DNA of 58,715 nt from an uncultured Collinsella sp. (GTDB taxonomy: Bacteria; Actinomycetota; Coriobacteriia; Coriobacteriales; Coriobacteriaceae), in NCBI GenBank assembly GCA_900551815.1, contig URXE01000002.1, forward strand, positions 1 through 58,715. The letters are read 5' to 3'. Within the stretch, counting starts at the first letter, position 1; every line of letters starts with the position of its first letter. Below the pieces are notes generated by a model. That model searched no databases. It worked only from the letters and a program-made list of their open reading frames with translations, and was not told the DNA's origin. Made by a program: the position numbers and the translations under genes. This document shows, one piece after another, positions 35,133 through 43,850 of this stretch.

Positions 35133-35579
35133 CTACAGCTGCTCGAGCATGGCGGTGCAACCGGCGAGTACATCGCGGTACGTGGCATCGAAATTGCCGG
35201 TGTACCAGGGATCGGCCACGTCGCCGGGGCGCTCGGTCCAATCGAGCAAGCGCGTAATCTTGCCGTCGGGGTCGTCGCCAAAGATGCGACGCAGGCCACG
35301 CGCGTTCTCGGCATCCATATAGACAATGCGATCCCAGTCGCCATACTCCGCGCGACGCACCTGGCGGGCACGGTGCGCAACGACGGGAATCCCGACCTCG
35401 CGCAGCTTGGCAACGGTACCGTGGTGTGGCGGGTTGCCGATCTCCTCGGTCGAGGTCGCAGCGGAGTCAATGACAAACTCGCCCGCGCGCCCGGCGCGGC
35501 GCACGAGCTCGGTAAACACCGACTCGGCCATCGTCGAGCGGCAGATGTTTCCATAGCAGATAAACAGTACACGTTGCAT
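35133..35579 (-). CDS. low-molecular-weight protein tyrosine phosphatase
   Basis: GAAAGGAA precedes the ATG at 35579. The 148-residue product starts with VLFICYGNICRST: Cys8 and Arg14 form the CX5R phosphate loop. DPWYTGNFDATY near 120 supplies the general-acid Asp. Such enzymes remove phosphate from tyrosine kinases of capsule systems or from small molecules; no such kinase is in the window. Downstream of an MFS gene with a 45-base gap, possibly co-transcribed. Confidence 0.9.
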   Translation of the reverse strand: MQRVLFICYGNICRSTMAESVFTELVRRAGRAGEFVIDSAATSTEEIGNPPHHGTVAKLREVGIPVVAHRARQVRRAEYGDWDRIVYMDAENARGLRRIFGDDPDGKITRLLDWTERPGDVADPWYTGNFDATYRDVLAGCTAMLEQL

Positions 35580-35624
35580 ATGCGGTTTCCTTTCGATCGC
35601 CATCATCGAGCTCGAGTATCGCAT

Positions 35625-36866
35625 CTACGCCTGCGCCCTCGCCCGCTTGCGCTCCCAGCGAGCCAACTTAATCGTCACCAGCGTAAGCACCCAGGCCACA
35701 AGCGAGAACACGGCACCGACCGCGCCAACGTACGCAATGCCAACGCTGCTTACCACGGCGCCGCCCACCGCGGTGCCAAACGAAATGCCAACATTAAACG
35801 CCATGGGCTCAACCGAACTTGCGAGTACCATCGACTTGGGATGGCGGCTGCGTGCCACGTCCATAAAGTGCGTGATGCACGACACCGAGAACAGATACAT
35901 GAGCAGCGCCAGGCTAAAGACAAAGACCAGCGCGAGCGGCATGGTGCCGCCCACAGCAAACAGTCCGAGTAACGCTGCAGCCTGCAGCACAAACGTCACG
36001 AGTAGCGCCTTCATGCCAAAGCGCGCATCGATCCATCCGCCCAGGATGTTCGAGATCAGGCAGAACACGCCGTAGGCCATGAGCGTGGTACTGGCTTCGA
36101 CCGTGCCCATGCCCAGCACCTGCTCAAGATAAGGCGTCACGTAGCCGTAGAAAACGTAGACCGACCCCACGCCAAACAAAAAGATGAGCATGCCGGTGAT
36201 GATGCTCGGCTCGCGTAGCAGACCCGCCTGCTCGCGAAAAGTGGCGGGCTCGTCGGTTTGCCCAGCGCGCGGCATAAACGCCACGAGCGCTCCGCAGATC
36301 AGAACGGCAAAGGCCAGCGTGCCGTACATGGCCACGTGCCAATCGAGCGTGTCGGCCACAAACTTGCCGATCGAAGTGACAAAGACCATTGCCACGGAAA
36401 ACGCACCATATACCACCGAGATGGCAAGCGAAGTTTGCTGCGGAGACAGAAGCTCGGGGATGTACGTCACGCCCACGGCGAGCAGTGCGCCCGAGACGGA
36501 GCCCAGGATGATGCGCGAGATGAACAGCACCTGGAAGTTGGGCGCCAACGCCATGACCAGGTTGCCGAGCACAAAGACGATGCTGTAGCACACGAGCAGC
36601 TGGTAGCGGCGAAAACGCCCCGTGCTGAGCGCGAGCACCGGCGTCGAGATAGCGTAGATCAGTGCGAACACGCTAATAAGTTGGCCTGCGGTGGCAAGCG
36701 ATACGCCGAGTTCCGTCGCTAGGTCGCTTTCGATGCCGATGACCACGAACTCGGAGCAGCCGAGCGAGAATCCCAACAGCACGAGCAGCGCCAGGCAAAG
36801 ATTGGTGCGCGCGGGGGAGAGCGCGGCGGCGGTTGACTTACTTTTTGGCGTGGTTGCGGCGGTCAA
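35625..36866 (-). CDS. MFS efflux transporter, AraJ/drug:H+ antiporter type
   Basis: The start is uncertain: a TTG at 36866 has GGAG eight bases upstream; a GTG at 36875 lies next to that site. The open frame runs on to 36953 but there it reads through a 33-bp palindrome, so it is not the start. The ~413-residue product has twelve membrane helices, GCSEFVVIGIESDLATELGVSLATAGQLIS in helix 1-2 and STGRFRRYQLL in the loop 2-3, as in the AraJ/sugar-efflux group. Substrate unknown. Confidence 0.85.
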   Translation of the reverse strand: MTAATTPKSKSTAAALSPARTNLCLALLVLLGFSLGCSEFVVIGIESDLATELGVSLATAGQLISVFALIYAISTPVLALSTGRFRRYQLLVCYSIVFVLGNLVMALAPNFQVLFISRIILGSVSGALLAVGVTYIPELLSPQQTSLAISVVYGAFSVAMVFVTSIGKFVADTLDWHVAMYGTLAFAVLICGALVAFMPRAGQTDEPATFREQAGLLREPSIITGMLIFLFGVGSVYVFYGYVTPYLEQVLGMGTVEASTTLMAYGVFCLISNILGGWIDARFGMKALLVTFVLQAAALLGLFAVGGTMPLALVFVFSLALLMYLFSVSCITHFMDVARSRHPKSMVLASSVEPMAFNVGISFGTAVGGAVVSSVGIAYVGAVGAVFSLVAWVLTLVTIKLARWERKRARAQA

Positions 36867-36923
36867 GGTTGTCACTCCAATGTCGCGTGAATAAGCGGGA
36901 TTCAATCCCTGCAACTCTAACAG

Positions 36924-36956
36924 AATGTGACAAAGGGACAGTCTCTTTGTCACATT
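36924..36956. repeat. 33-bp dispersed palindrome, copy 5
   Basis: One mismatch (GTCTC for GTCCC). It lies in the space upstream of the MFS gene, so this family is not limited to gene ends. Confidence 0.8.
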
Positions 36957-36976
36957 CGCGGCGTGGCTGCCGCCTA

Positions 36977-37039
36977 AACCGTCACAACATTCGATGAAAA
37001 ACTTAAAAACGAGGAAAAGCGTCGAATGTTGCGATGGTT
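36977..37039. repeat. inverted repeat between divergent genes
   Basis: AACC-GTCA-CAACATTCGA (36977-36994) pairs with TCGAATGTTG-CGAT-GGTT (37022-37039); 10 bp are perfect. The loop is A-rich. It lies between the MFS gene and the next membrane-protein gene. Confidence 0.55.
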
Positions 37040-37125
37040 TTCCTATCTGTGCCGGCGAGCCGCCGTGCCGTCTGGGGGTATAAGACTAGCGAGTGTTTAT
37101 TTGCGAGGCCTAAGGGGCGCCCCGT

Positions 37126-37995
37126 ATGGATATCGATAACTTTGAATGGTGGTATAGCGAGGGCGAGGCTCCGGACGAGGAGTGGGACGAGCCCGCGCCG
37201 CGTGACGTGTCGAGCGACGAGGACGGGACCGGCAACGACGTCGCCGCCGACTCGGACGCCGCCCTCGACCCCGTCGAGCCCCTGACCTTCGAACAAGCTT
37301 GGGCCCAAGCCGAGGCAGACGAGGCTAAGGCCGATGCCACGGCCACACTCGGTGAGCCGGCGGACATGTCCATCTCGCCGGCAAAGATCCCGCAGCCGCG
37401 TCACACCATCGACCCCGACAGCACGGCATCCTTCAGCATTCTCGACGTGCCCGCGCAAGGCGCCCAGGCGCTTGCGCCCACACATCGCCCCGACCTGGCT
37501 CGTGAGGAAGACGCGGGCCGCCGTTCTCCGCTCGGCCCCATCCTCATCGCCTTCATGGCCGGCGTTATCGCCTGCTCGGCAATCGGTAGCGTTTGGAGCC
37601 ATGTCGAGCAGCAGCGTCAAGACGCCGCCAAGGTCGAGATGTCTGTCGAGCAATCGCTCAGCCGCACGCGCTCGGTACATGTGTCGGTCGAGGTCAAGGA
37701 CGGCGCGATGTGGGACACCGCGCGTGGCGACAGCCAAATGCTCATCCACATCGTGGGGCGTACGCTCAAAGGGCAGACGATTGACGAGTATCAATACGTC
37801 AATTCCGCTGGTGACGGCATCGAGCTCAAGCCCGGCGACTACGAGCTCACCGTCGACGAACCGCCCGTCGCCACCGACGGCACGCGCTTCCGCGCCTCAA
37901 AGCGCATGGTTCCCGTGAGCTTTAACTCGCAGGCGCCCGATACGGTCGATAGCACTCCGCAGGGCGGGTTTGACCTTTACGCTATTGCTCAATAA
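37126..37995 (+). CDS. single-pass membrane protein with acidic N-terminus, unknown function
   Basis: AAGGGG lies ten bases before the ATG. The 289-residue product has a long acidic, low-complexity region (residues 1-135) rich in Asp, Glu and Ala, one membrane helix near 145-165 (ILIAFMAGVIACSAIGSVW), and an external domain of about 120 residues with VKDGAMWDTARGD, SQMLIHIVGRTLKG and PGDYELTVDEPPV, suggesting a beta-sandwich. No family was recognised. The acidic part would be inside the cell. It stands alone. Confidence 0.7.
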   Translation: MDIDNFEWWYSEGEAPDEEWDEPAPRDVSSDEDGTGNDVAADSDAALDPVEPLTFEQAWAQAEADEAKADATATLGEPADMSISPAKIPQPRHTIDPDSTASFSILDVPAQGAQALAPTHRPDLAREEDAGRRSPLGPILIAFMAGVIACSAIGSVWSHVEQQRQDAAKVEMSVEQSLSRTRSVHVSVEVKDGAMWDTARGDSQMLIHIVGRTLKGQTIDEYQYVNSAGDGIELKPGDYELTVDEPPVATDGTRFRASKRMVPVSFNSQAPDTVDSTPQGGFDLYAIAQ

Positions 37996-38074
37996 CTGCG
38001 CCTGTCGCTCAACCCCGCCGCCAAGAGTGGGACAATAGCCCTCGACACTATTGTTTACTTTTGGAGGAAGTAGC

Positions 38075-38968
38075 ATGTCTACCGTCACTACCATCAAGCG
38101 CGGCAGCCTCACCGCGGCCATCGATTCCATGGGCGCCCAGCTCACGAGCCTTGCCCTCAACGGCAACGAGTATCTGTGGCAGGGCGACCCCGCCTTTTGG
38201 GGCAAGCATGCGCCCATCCTGTTCCCCATTGTGGGCTCGCTGCGCAACAACACGGCGACGTCTGCGGCTGGCACCTGCGAGATGCCGCGCCACGGCCTCG
38301 CGCGCATCGTCGAGCACAAGCTGGTCGAGGTTTCGGAGGACGGCTCCTCGGTAACGTACGAGATCACCGACACGCCCGAGTCGCTCAAGGCCTTTCCGTT
38401 CCACTTTAAGCTCAACATGACCTATGCCCTGACTGGTGACGCCACACTTACCCAGACCTTTGCCGTCACCAATACCGGCGACGTGGACCTGCCGTTCTCG
38501 GTGGGCGGCCACCCCGCATTTAACGTACCTGCTCCCGGTGCCGAGGACGAGGCGTTCGAGGATTACGAGCTGGCATTTACCGAGGCTTGGACCAACGAGG
38601 CCCCCATCATCACGCCCGATGGTCTCATGACGTTCGAGGGTAGCTACAAGGCTCCCGATAACTCGGACGTGCTGCCCATCACGCACCGCAGCTTCGATAA
38701 CGATGCCATCATGTTCACCGATACTCCGGGCTCCACGCTCACGCTGCGCGGCCGCAAGTCGGGCCACGGCGTCAAGATCGACTTTGAGGGCTTTAAGTAC
38801 ATTGGCGTGTGGTCTGCCGCCAACGACGCTCCGTTTGTGGCGCTCGAGCCCTGGACCGGTCATACCACCATGGACACCGAGGACGATGTCTTTGAGCACA
38901 AGGTCAACACCATCACCCTGGCCCCGGGCGAGACGGACAAGCGCAGTTTTAGCGTTACCTTGCTCTAG
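38075..38968 (+). CDS. aldose 1-epimerase family protein
   Basis: GGAGGA precedes the ATG at 38075. The 297-residue product has the galactose-mutarotase-like beta fold: LFPIVGSLRNN near 50, MPRHGLAR near 70 (conserved Arg-His region), FSVGGHPAFNVP near 143 with the catalytic His, and WTGHTTMD near 270. Closest in style to the LacX/YihR-type subgroup rather than GalM itself. It interconverts sugar anomers; the sugar is not known. It is followed by element E copy 3. Confidence 0.85.
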   Translation: MSTVTTIKRGSLTAAIDSMGAQLTSLALNGNEYLWQGDPAFWGKHAPILFPIVGSLRNNTATSAAGTCEMPRHGLARIVEHKLVEVSEDGSSVTYEITDTPESLKAFPFHFKLNMTYALTGDATLTQTFAVTNTGDVDLPFSVGGHPAFNVPAPGAEDEAFEDYELAFTEAWTNEAPIITPDGLMTFEGSYKAPDNSDVLPITHRSFDNDAIMFTDTPGSTLTLRGRKSGHGVKIDFEGFKYIGVWSAANDAPFVALEPWTGHTTMDTEDDVFEHKVNTITLAPGETDKRSFSVTLL

Positions 38969-39133
38969 AGGTTCCGCCGCTCGGTCGATGCTGCGCGTCG
39001 TCCAGAGCGACAAGTTGTCATTCAAAAGGCAAGGCATAGACCTTCTGGTCATGCCTTGCCTTTTTCATGCCACTTGTTTGCTCTGGACGTCGCTCGCCGG
39101 CATTGCCAAAACATCGGCGTCCCCAATGACTAC
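38969..39133 (+). other. structured element family E, copy 3 (diverged), with terminator
   Basis: CGATGCTGC (38986-38994), arm CGTCCAGAGC (38999-39008) pairing with GCTCTGGACG (39080-39089), an inner strong hairpin AAGGCAAGGCAT/ATGCCTTGCCTT (39024-39063) with TTTTT, and TTTTTCATGCCACTTG match copies 1 and 2. The end is diverged, and only GTCCCCAATGACTAC of the 56-bp palindrome remains near 39119-39133. The inner hairpin probably ends the epimerase transcript. Confidence 0.6.
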
Positions 39134-39231
39134 CGCGTGTCTATTAATTTTTCGAGCTTGTGCTGCGCTGCTGGTTGCTGGCGTATATCCTGTTAAGTCG
39201 TCAGCATACGATTCAACAGGGAAGGCAGATT

Positions 39232-40158
39232 ATGCATTCTCCCCATCAACGCGACGCACATCCACAGCCGGTATGCAGCCGTCGCATCTTTTTGGGTGGC
39301 GCTCTCGCTGCGAGCGCTTCTGTCGTCGCCGGCGCACTTGCCGGTTGCCAGCGCCCCTCCACGCTGGAAGTAGTTCAGCCCACGACGGGCGGCGGTCGCG
39401 ACGACCTGTCCGATTCCGTTATCGGCAAGGATAAGATCCGCATTGGCATGGAGGCGGCCTACGCCCCATACAACTGGCAGGTTTCCGAAGCCAGTGAGTA
39501 CACCATCCCCATCGACAACGTGCAGGGCGCCTATGCCGATGGCTACGACGTACAGATCGCCAAGATCGTCTGCAAGGCCCTTGGTGGCGAGCCCGTTGCC
39601 GTCAAGCAGAGCTTCTCGGGCCTTATCGATTCGCTCAACAACGGCCAGATCGATCTCATCATTGCCGGCATGAGCGCCACGCCCGAGCGCGAGGAGTCCG
39701 TCGGCTTCTCCGACCCGTACTTCATTGGCTACTTTGGCCTGTTCGTAAAAGAGGGCTCTCCCTACCAAAACGCCACCAAGCTTAGCGACTTTAGCGGTGC
39801 CACGGTACTCGGCCAAAAGGACACCATGCTCGATACCGTCATCGACGAGATCCCGGGCGTTGTGCACAAGAACCCGGTCGATTCGGTCCCCACGGTGTTC
39901 TCGAATCTGCTGCAGGGCACGTGCGACGCCGTGACCTACAACACCGAGAACGAGAAGGGCTATATGGCCCAAAACCCGGGTATCGTGCCGATTCATTTTG
40001 CCGAGGGCGAGGGCTTTAAGCAGGAGGTCGCGGCAAACGTCGGCTGCCGCAAGGGCTCGGATAAGCTGCTTAAGCTCATCGACAAGACACTCAAGGGCAT
40101 TAGCCAAGAGGAGCGCGACCAAATGTGGGACGCGTGCCTCGATCGTCAGCCGGCATAG
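39232..40158 (+). CDS. polar amino-acid ABC transporter, substrate-binding lipoprotein
   Basis: The 308-residue product starts with a twin-arginine-like signal SRRIFLGGALAA that ends in a lipobox ALAGC with lipid-bearing Cys39, so it is probably a lipoprotein on the outer face of the membrane. The mature part is a type 3 binding protein: IRIGMEAAYAPYNW, GYDVQIAKIVCKAL, GQIDLIIAGMSATPERE and GTCDAVTYN. It delivers an amino acid or opine-like ligand to the permease encoded ten bases downstream. The mix of Tat and lipobox signals is unusual but known in actinobacteria. Confidence 0.88.
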   Translation: MHSPHQRDAHPQPVCSRRIFLGGALAASASVVAGALAGCQRPSTLEVVQPTTGGGRDDLSDSVIGKDKIRIGMEAAYAPYNWQVSEASEYTIPIDNVQGAYADGYDVQIAKIVCKALGGEPVAVKQSFSGLIDSLNNGQIDLIIAGMSATPEREESVGFSDPYFIGYFGLFVKEGSPYQNATKLSDFSGATVLGQKDTMLDTVIDEIPGVVHKNPVDSVPTVFSNLLQGTCDAVTYNTENEKGYMAQNPGIVPIHFAEGEGFKQEVAANVGCRKGSDKLLKLIDKTLKGISQEERDQMWDACLDRQPA

Positions 40159-40167
40159 GGAGGCAGC

Positions 40168-41316
40168 ATGAAAACCATCAATCGCCTGGCCTCCTTTATC
40201 AAGGCCGACCACCGTTATGTGTACCTGGGCACGAGCGTTATCGCGGCGCTCGGCCTGGCGTTTAGCCAGCGCAACCCCACGCCGCTGAGCTTCTTGGCGC
40301 CTACGGGCGTGTTCCAAGACTGCCTCTGGGCAATCCTTTGGGCCTGGCTCGTCGTATCGGCGGCGGCGCTCGTCACCAAACTCATGCACTGGAACGACTA
40401 TCGCGAAAAATCGCCGTTCGCATCCGAGCGCTTCTGTCGCGGCGCGCGCCTGGGCAGCTATGTCGTCGTTGCTATTGCGGCGATCTTCTTTGTCGACCGC
40501 TGCGTCATGTCATTTATCGACCTGGTGCAAGTGAGCATTGTCTCGGACTCCAACCCCAGCGACTTTTTGTCGAGCCTGGTCTACATGACCTACAAGAGCG
40601 GCGACTTCTTTATCCGCGGCATCGAGATCACCATCGCACTTGCGACCTTCGGTACCGTCATCGCCTTTTTCCTGGCACTGCTCTTTGTGTTCCTGCGTAT
40701 TCAGACGTTCGATCGCGTGGACAACGACCTAGTGCGCTTCTTTAAGAGCATCGGCCGCGGCTTTGCGACCGTCTACTCTACCATCGTGCGCGGCACGCCC
40801 ATGATGGTCCAGGGCCTGCTCATCTATTACGCGGGCTTCACCGTTTTGCGCGGCATGGGCTTCGAGACCGCCCAGGCCAACCAGATTTGGAGTACCTTCA
40901 CCGCCGGTCTCGTCACCATCTCGCTCAACTCCACCGCCTACATGATGGAGGTCCTGCGCGGCGGTATCGAGTCCATCGATCCCGGCCAGGCCGAGGCGGC
41001 GCGCTCGCTGGGTCTGTCGCAGTGGCAGGCCATGCGCAAGGTCGTGTTCCCCCAGGGCATTAAAAACGCGATTCCGGCGCTCACCAACGAGCTCATCATC
41101 AACATCAAGGATTCGTCGGTGCTTTCGGTCATCGGCGTGTTCGACCTCATGTATGCCACCACCACCGTCGCCGGCGTGTACTACCGCCAGATGGAGGTCT
41201 ACTGCGTGGCGCTCGTGGTCTACCTGATCCTGACGCTCGTGGCGAGCCGCCTGCTCGAGGCCTTTGGCAAAAAGCTCGGCGCCGAGGCCCCGGCAACGCT
41301 GCCCAGCTCCAACTAG
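40168..41316 (+). CDS. polar amino-acid ABC transporter, permease
   Basis: The 382-residue product has about six membrane helices; the HisM/GlnP-type domain (residues ~150-360) has GLLIYYAGFTVLRG, the EAA loop EAARSLGLSQWQAMRKVVFPQ and NELIINIKDSSVLSVIG. The N-terminal ~130 residues add one or two helices and a cytoplasmic loop, making it longer than the usual 220-250. It sits between the binding protein and the ATPase genes with short gaps, so the three form an operon. Confidence 0.9.
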   Translation: MKTINRLASFIKADHRYVYLGTSVIAALGLAFSQRNPTPLSFLAPTGVFQDCLWAILWAWLVVSAAALVTKLMHWNDYREKSPFASERFCRGARLGSYVVVAIAAIFFVDRCVMSFIDLVQVSIVSDSNPSDFLSSLVYMTYKSGDFFIRGIEITIALATFGTVIAFFLALLFVFLRIQTFDRVDNDLVRFFKSIGRGFATVYSTIVRGTPMMVQGLLIYYAGFTVLRGMGFETAQANQIWSTFTAGLVTISLNSTAYMMEVLRGGIESIDPGQAEAARSLGLSQWQAMRKVVFPQGIKNAIPALTNELIINIKDSSVLSVIGVFDLMYATTTVAGVYYRQMEVYCVALVVYLILTLVASRLLEAFGKKLGAEAPATLPSSN

Positions 41317-41338
41317 GCTCAAGACGAGGAGAATCATC

Positions 41339-42124
41339 ATGGCAGATATCGCCACTACCGGCACCGCGGCCGCCGCACAGACCAATGAGCCGCTCATCCG
41401 CGTCGAGGGCCTGCGCAAGAGCTTCGGCTCGCTCGAGGTGCTCAAGGGCATCGACCTGTCCGTTAACCCCGGCGAGGTCGTTACCATTATCGGCGCCTCG
41501 GGCTCGGGCAAGTCGACCTTCCTGCGCTGCCTCAACCTGCTCGAGACCCCGGACGCGGGCCACATCTGGTTCCACGGCCAGGACCTTACGGCCGAGCGCT
41601 GCAACATTAACAAACTCCGCGAGGACATCGGCATGGTGTTCCAGGGCTTTAACCTGTTCAACAACATGGACGTGCTCGACAACTGCACGCTTGCGCCCGT
41701 CACGCTCAAAAAGATGAGCAAGGCCGAGGCCGAGAAGGTCGCGATGGAGCGTCTGACGAGTGTGGGGCTCGAAAAGTTCGCGCACGCCGCCGTGGGTCGC
41801 CTGTCCGGTGGTCAAAAGCAGCGTGTGGCCATCGCGCGTGCCCTGTGCATGAATCCGCAGATCATGCTGTTCGACGAGCCGACTTCGGCACTCGACCCCG
41901 AGATCGTGGGTGAGGTGCTCGAGGTCATGCGCAAGCTCGCGGCCGACGGCATGACCATGGTCGTCGTCACGCACGAGATGGCCTTTGCCCGAACCGTGTC
42001 CGACCGCGTGGTCTTTATGGATAAGGGCGTGGTGCTCGAGGACGCCGCGCCGGCCGAGCTCTTCGGCAACCCCAAACACCAGCGCACTCGCGAGTTCCTC
42101 TCGCGTTATCTCGAGGACAAATAA
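41339..42124 (+). CDS. polar amino-acid ABC transporter, ATPase
   Basis: GAGGAG lies seven bases before the ATG. The 261-residue product has GASGSGKST (Walker A, near 60), FQGFNLFNNMDVLDN (Q loop), LSGGQKQRVAIARAL (signature) and IMLFDEPTSALDPE (Walker B), as in the GlnQ/HisP group. It drives import by the adjacent permease. The first ~18 residues (Ala/Thr-rich) are an extra tail. Confidence 0.93.
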   Translation: MADIATTGTAAAAQTNEPLIRVEGLRKSFGSLEVLKGIDLSVNPGEVVTIIGASGSGKSTFLRCLNLLETPDAGHIWFHGQDLTAERCNINKLREDIGMVFQGFNLFNNMDVLDNCTLAPVTLKKMSKAEAEKVAMERLTSVGLEKFAHAAVGRLSGGQKQRVAIARALCMNPQIMLFDEPTSALDPEIVGEVLEVMRKLAADGMTMVVVTHEMAFARTVSDRVVFMDKGVVLEDAAPAELFGNPKHQRTREFLSRYLEDK

Positions 42125-42148
42125 CCGACCGCAAACGCTTATGTGGCA

Positions 42149-42171
42149 GGGCCGCTCCGATGGGGCGGCCC
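42149..42171 (+). terminator. hairpin after the ABC operon
   Basis: GGGCCGC pairs with GCGGCCC across a nine-base loop; no T run follows, so it is a weak terminator and the next gene may be partly co-transcribed. Confidence 0.35.
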
Positions 42172-42196
42172 TCGTCATCACAATCGAAAGGATGTC

Positions 42197-43612
42197 ATGG
42201 CCGAGGTTTGGCGCTTCTTTGCACATGAGGACGATTTTGCCGATATAGACGAGGCGGGCGCGTGCGAGCGCTTGGGCCGCGTGCTGTCGTTTCCGACCAT
42301 CTCGAGCATGGATGCCGGGGCGGTGGACTGGCAGCCCTTCGACGACCTGCGCGCCTATATGCAGCAGGCCTGGCCGCATGTATTTGCGGCGGGCGAGGTC
42401 GAGCTTATCGACCATTCGCTATTGGTGACGCTTAGCGGTTCCGACCCTGACCTCAGGCCCATTATGCTCATGGGCCACATGGATGTGGTTCCCGTGGTGC
42501 CGGGTACCGAGGCCGACTGGACGCACGACCCCTTTAGCGGGCACGTGGACGACACCTACATCTGGGGCCGTGGAGCGATCGACATGAAGGACCAGGTCGC
42601 AGGCATTCTCGAGGCTGTCGAGTATGCGCTCGCGCACGGTTGGGAGCATGAGCGCACGCTGCTCCTGGCCTTTGGCCAGGACGAGGAGACGACGCAGTAC
42701 GGCGCAGGCGCCATCGGCCGCGCGCTCGAGGAGCGCGGTGTTGAGTTCGAGTTCCTGATCGACGAGGGCGACTACCGCATCGTTTCGGATGCCGAGTACA
42801 GCGCGGGCGAGGGTTGGCTCATGCACGCCGACCTCGCGGAGAAGGGCTATGCCGATATCGTGCTCAAGACGAAGAGTGAGGGTGGACATTCTTCTAACCC
42901 CTACGGCGGCACGTCGCTCGAGGTGCTCAGCCGTGCCATCACCGCAATCTGCGATATCGAGTGGACGACGCGCGTGACCGATTTGCTTGCCGCCCAGCTC
43001 GTCGAGCTGGGGCTCTACACGGCGGATGAAATTGCCGCCAACGGGGGCGCCATTGTCCGCGATTGCCTCGCCAGCAAGAAGCTCTATCCGCTGGTGACGA
43101 CCACCTGCGCACCCACGCAGATCGAGGGTGGCAGCACCGGCGCCAACGTAATGCCGCAGGATATGTGGGCCAACATCAACTTCCGTATGCTCGAGGGCAC
43201 GAGCGTGGCCGATGTTGTGGCGCGCTGCCGTGAGGCGGTTGCCGGGGCGGACCTTGCCGGTCGTGTCGAAGTGGAGCTAGGCCCCGGCAGCTCCGAACCC
43301 TCGCCGTCCCCGCGCATCGGTGGCCCCGGCCTCGAGGCGGTTCGCTCCATCGCCGCCCGCTATTTCCGTGATCCAAAGGGGACGGAGGAAAATGGATCAT
43401 TCGAGCCAGTGGCAATTGTGCCCTCGACCGTGATCGGTGCGACCGATGCTGCCAACTACCAGCACATTTGCCCTGAGTGCATTCGCTTCTCGGCCTTTGT
43501 GGTTGATGACGACGAGTGTGATCGCGGCGTCCACGGCACCAACGAGCGCATCACCCGCCGCGCCTACCTCCAGGGCATCCGCTTCCTCGTCGCTCTACTC
43601 CAAACGCTCTAA
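42197..43612 (+). CDS. M20-family metallopeptidase, carboxypeptidase S-like
   Basis: GAAAGGA precedes the ATG at 42197. The 471-residue product has MGHMDVVPV (metal His-Asp), WGRGAIDMKDQ (bridging Asp), FGQDEET (catalytic Glu pair) and a dimer domain in the middle. The layout matches the M20 CPS1-like group, which removes the terminal residue from peptides or N-acyl amino acids. Behind an amino-acid importer it may process imported dipeptides or acyl-amino acids. Confidence 0.85.
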   Translation: MAEVWRFFAHEDDFADIDEAGACERLGRVLSFPTISSMDAGAVDWQPFDDLRAYMQQAWPHVFAAGEVELIDHSLLVTLSGSDPDLRPIMLMGHMDVVPVVPGTEADWTHDPFSGHVDDTYIWGRGAIDMKDQVAGILEAVEYALAHGWEHERTLLLAFGQDEETTQYGAGAIGRALEERGVEFEFLIDEGDYRIVSDAEYSAGEGWLMHADLAEKGYADIVLKTKSEGGHSSNPYGGTSLEVLSRAITAICDIEWTTRVTDLLAAQLVELGLYTADEIAANGGAIVRDCLASKKLYPLVTTTCAPTQIEGGSTGANVMPQDMWANINFRMLEGTSVADVVARCREAVAGADLAGRVEVELGPGSSEPSPSPRIGGPGLEAVRSIAARYFRDPKGTEENGSFEPVAIVPSTVIGATDAANYQHICPECIRFSAFVVDDDECDRGVHGTNERITRRAYLQGIRFLVALLQTL

Positions 43613-43640
43613 AATGTGACAAAGCGACAGTCCCCAACGA
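43613..43640. repeat. hybrid of two palindrome families
   Basis: AATGTGACAAAGCGACAGTC is the left half of the 33-bp palindrome; it runs directly into GTCCCCAACGACTAC, the right end of the 56-bp palindrome. Neither is complete, so it looks like a junction or deletion product. Confidence 0.5.
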
Positions 43641-43743
43641 CTACGTCCAATCATTCCGTGCGGGTTATATGCAGGTTTGCCTGCGCACGCTATCATATAT
43701 GGGTTAGACCGCAACTATGTACCCCATACGCGAAGGGATGCGC

Positions 43744-43770
43744 ATGTATCTGAAGATCGACATGTTCTAG
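43744..43770 (+). CDS. possible short leader peptide before prfA
   Basis: GAAGGG lies a few bases before ATG, and the frame encodes MYLKIDMF followed by TAG, 80 bases upstream of prfA. It might couple translation to prfA expression. The spacing to the site is the only support; chance is possible. Confidence 0.25.
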   Translation: MYLKIDMF

Positions 43771-43850
43771 CCGGGCTTACCCCCGCAGCGGCGCCCCGCG
43801 CCCCATCAATTCTGCCGATTTTCACCTTCACGCATATAAAGGAGTCCGTC

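Noticed and set aside
36867..36953. Upstream start for the MFS gene
   Set aside because: The added segment translates the 33-bp palindrome and has no ribosome site.
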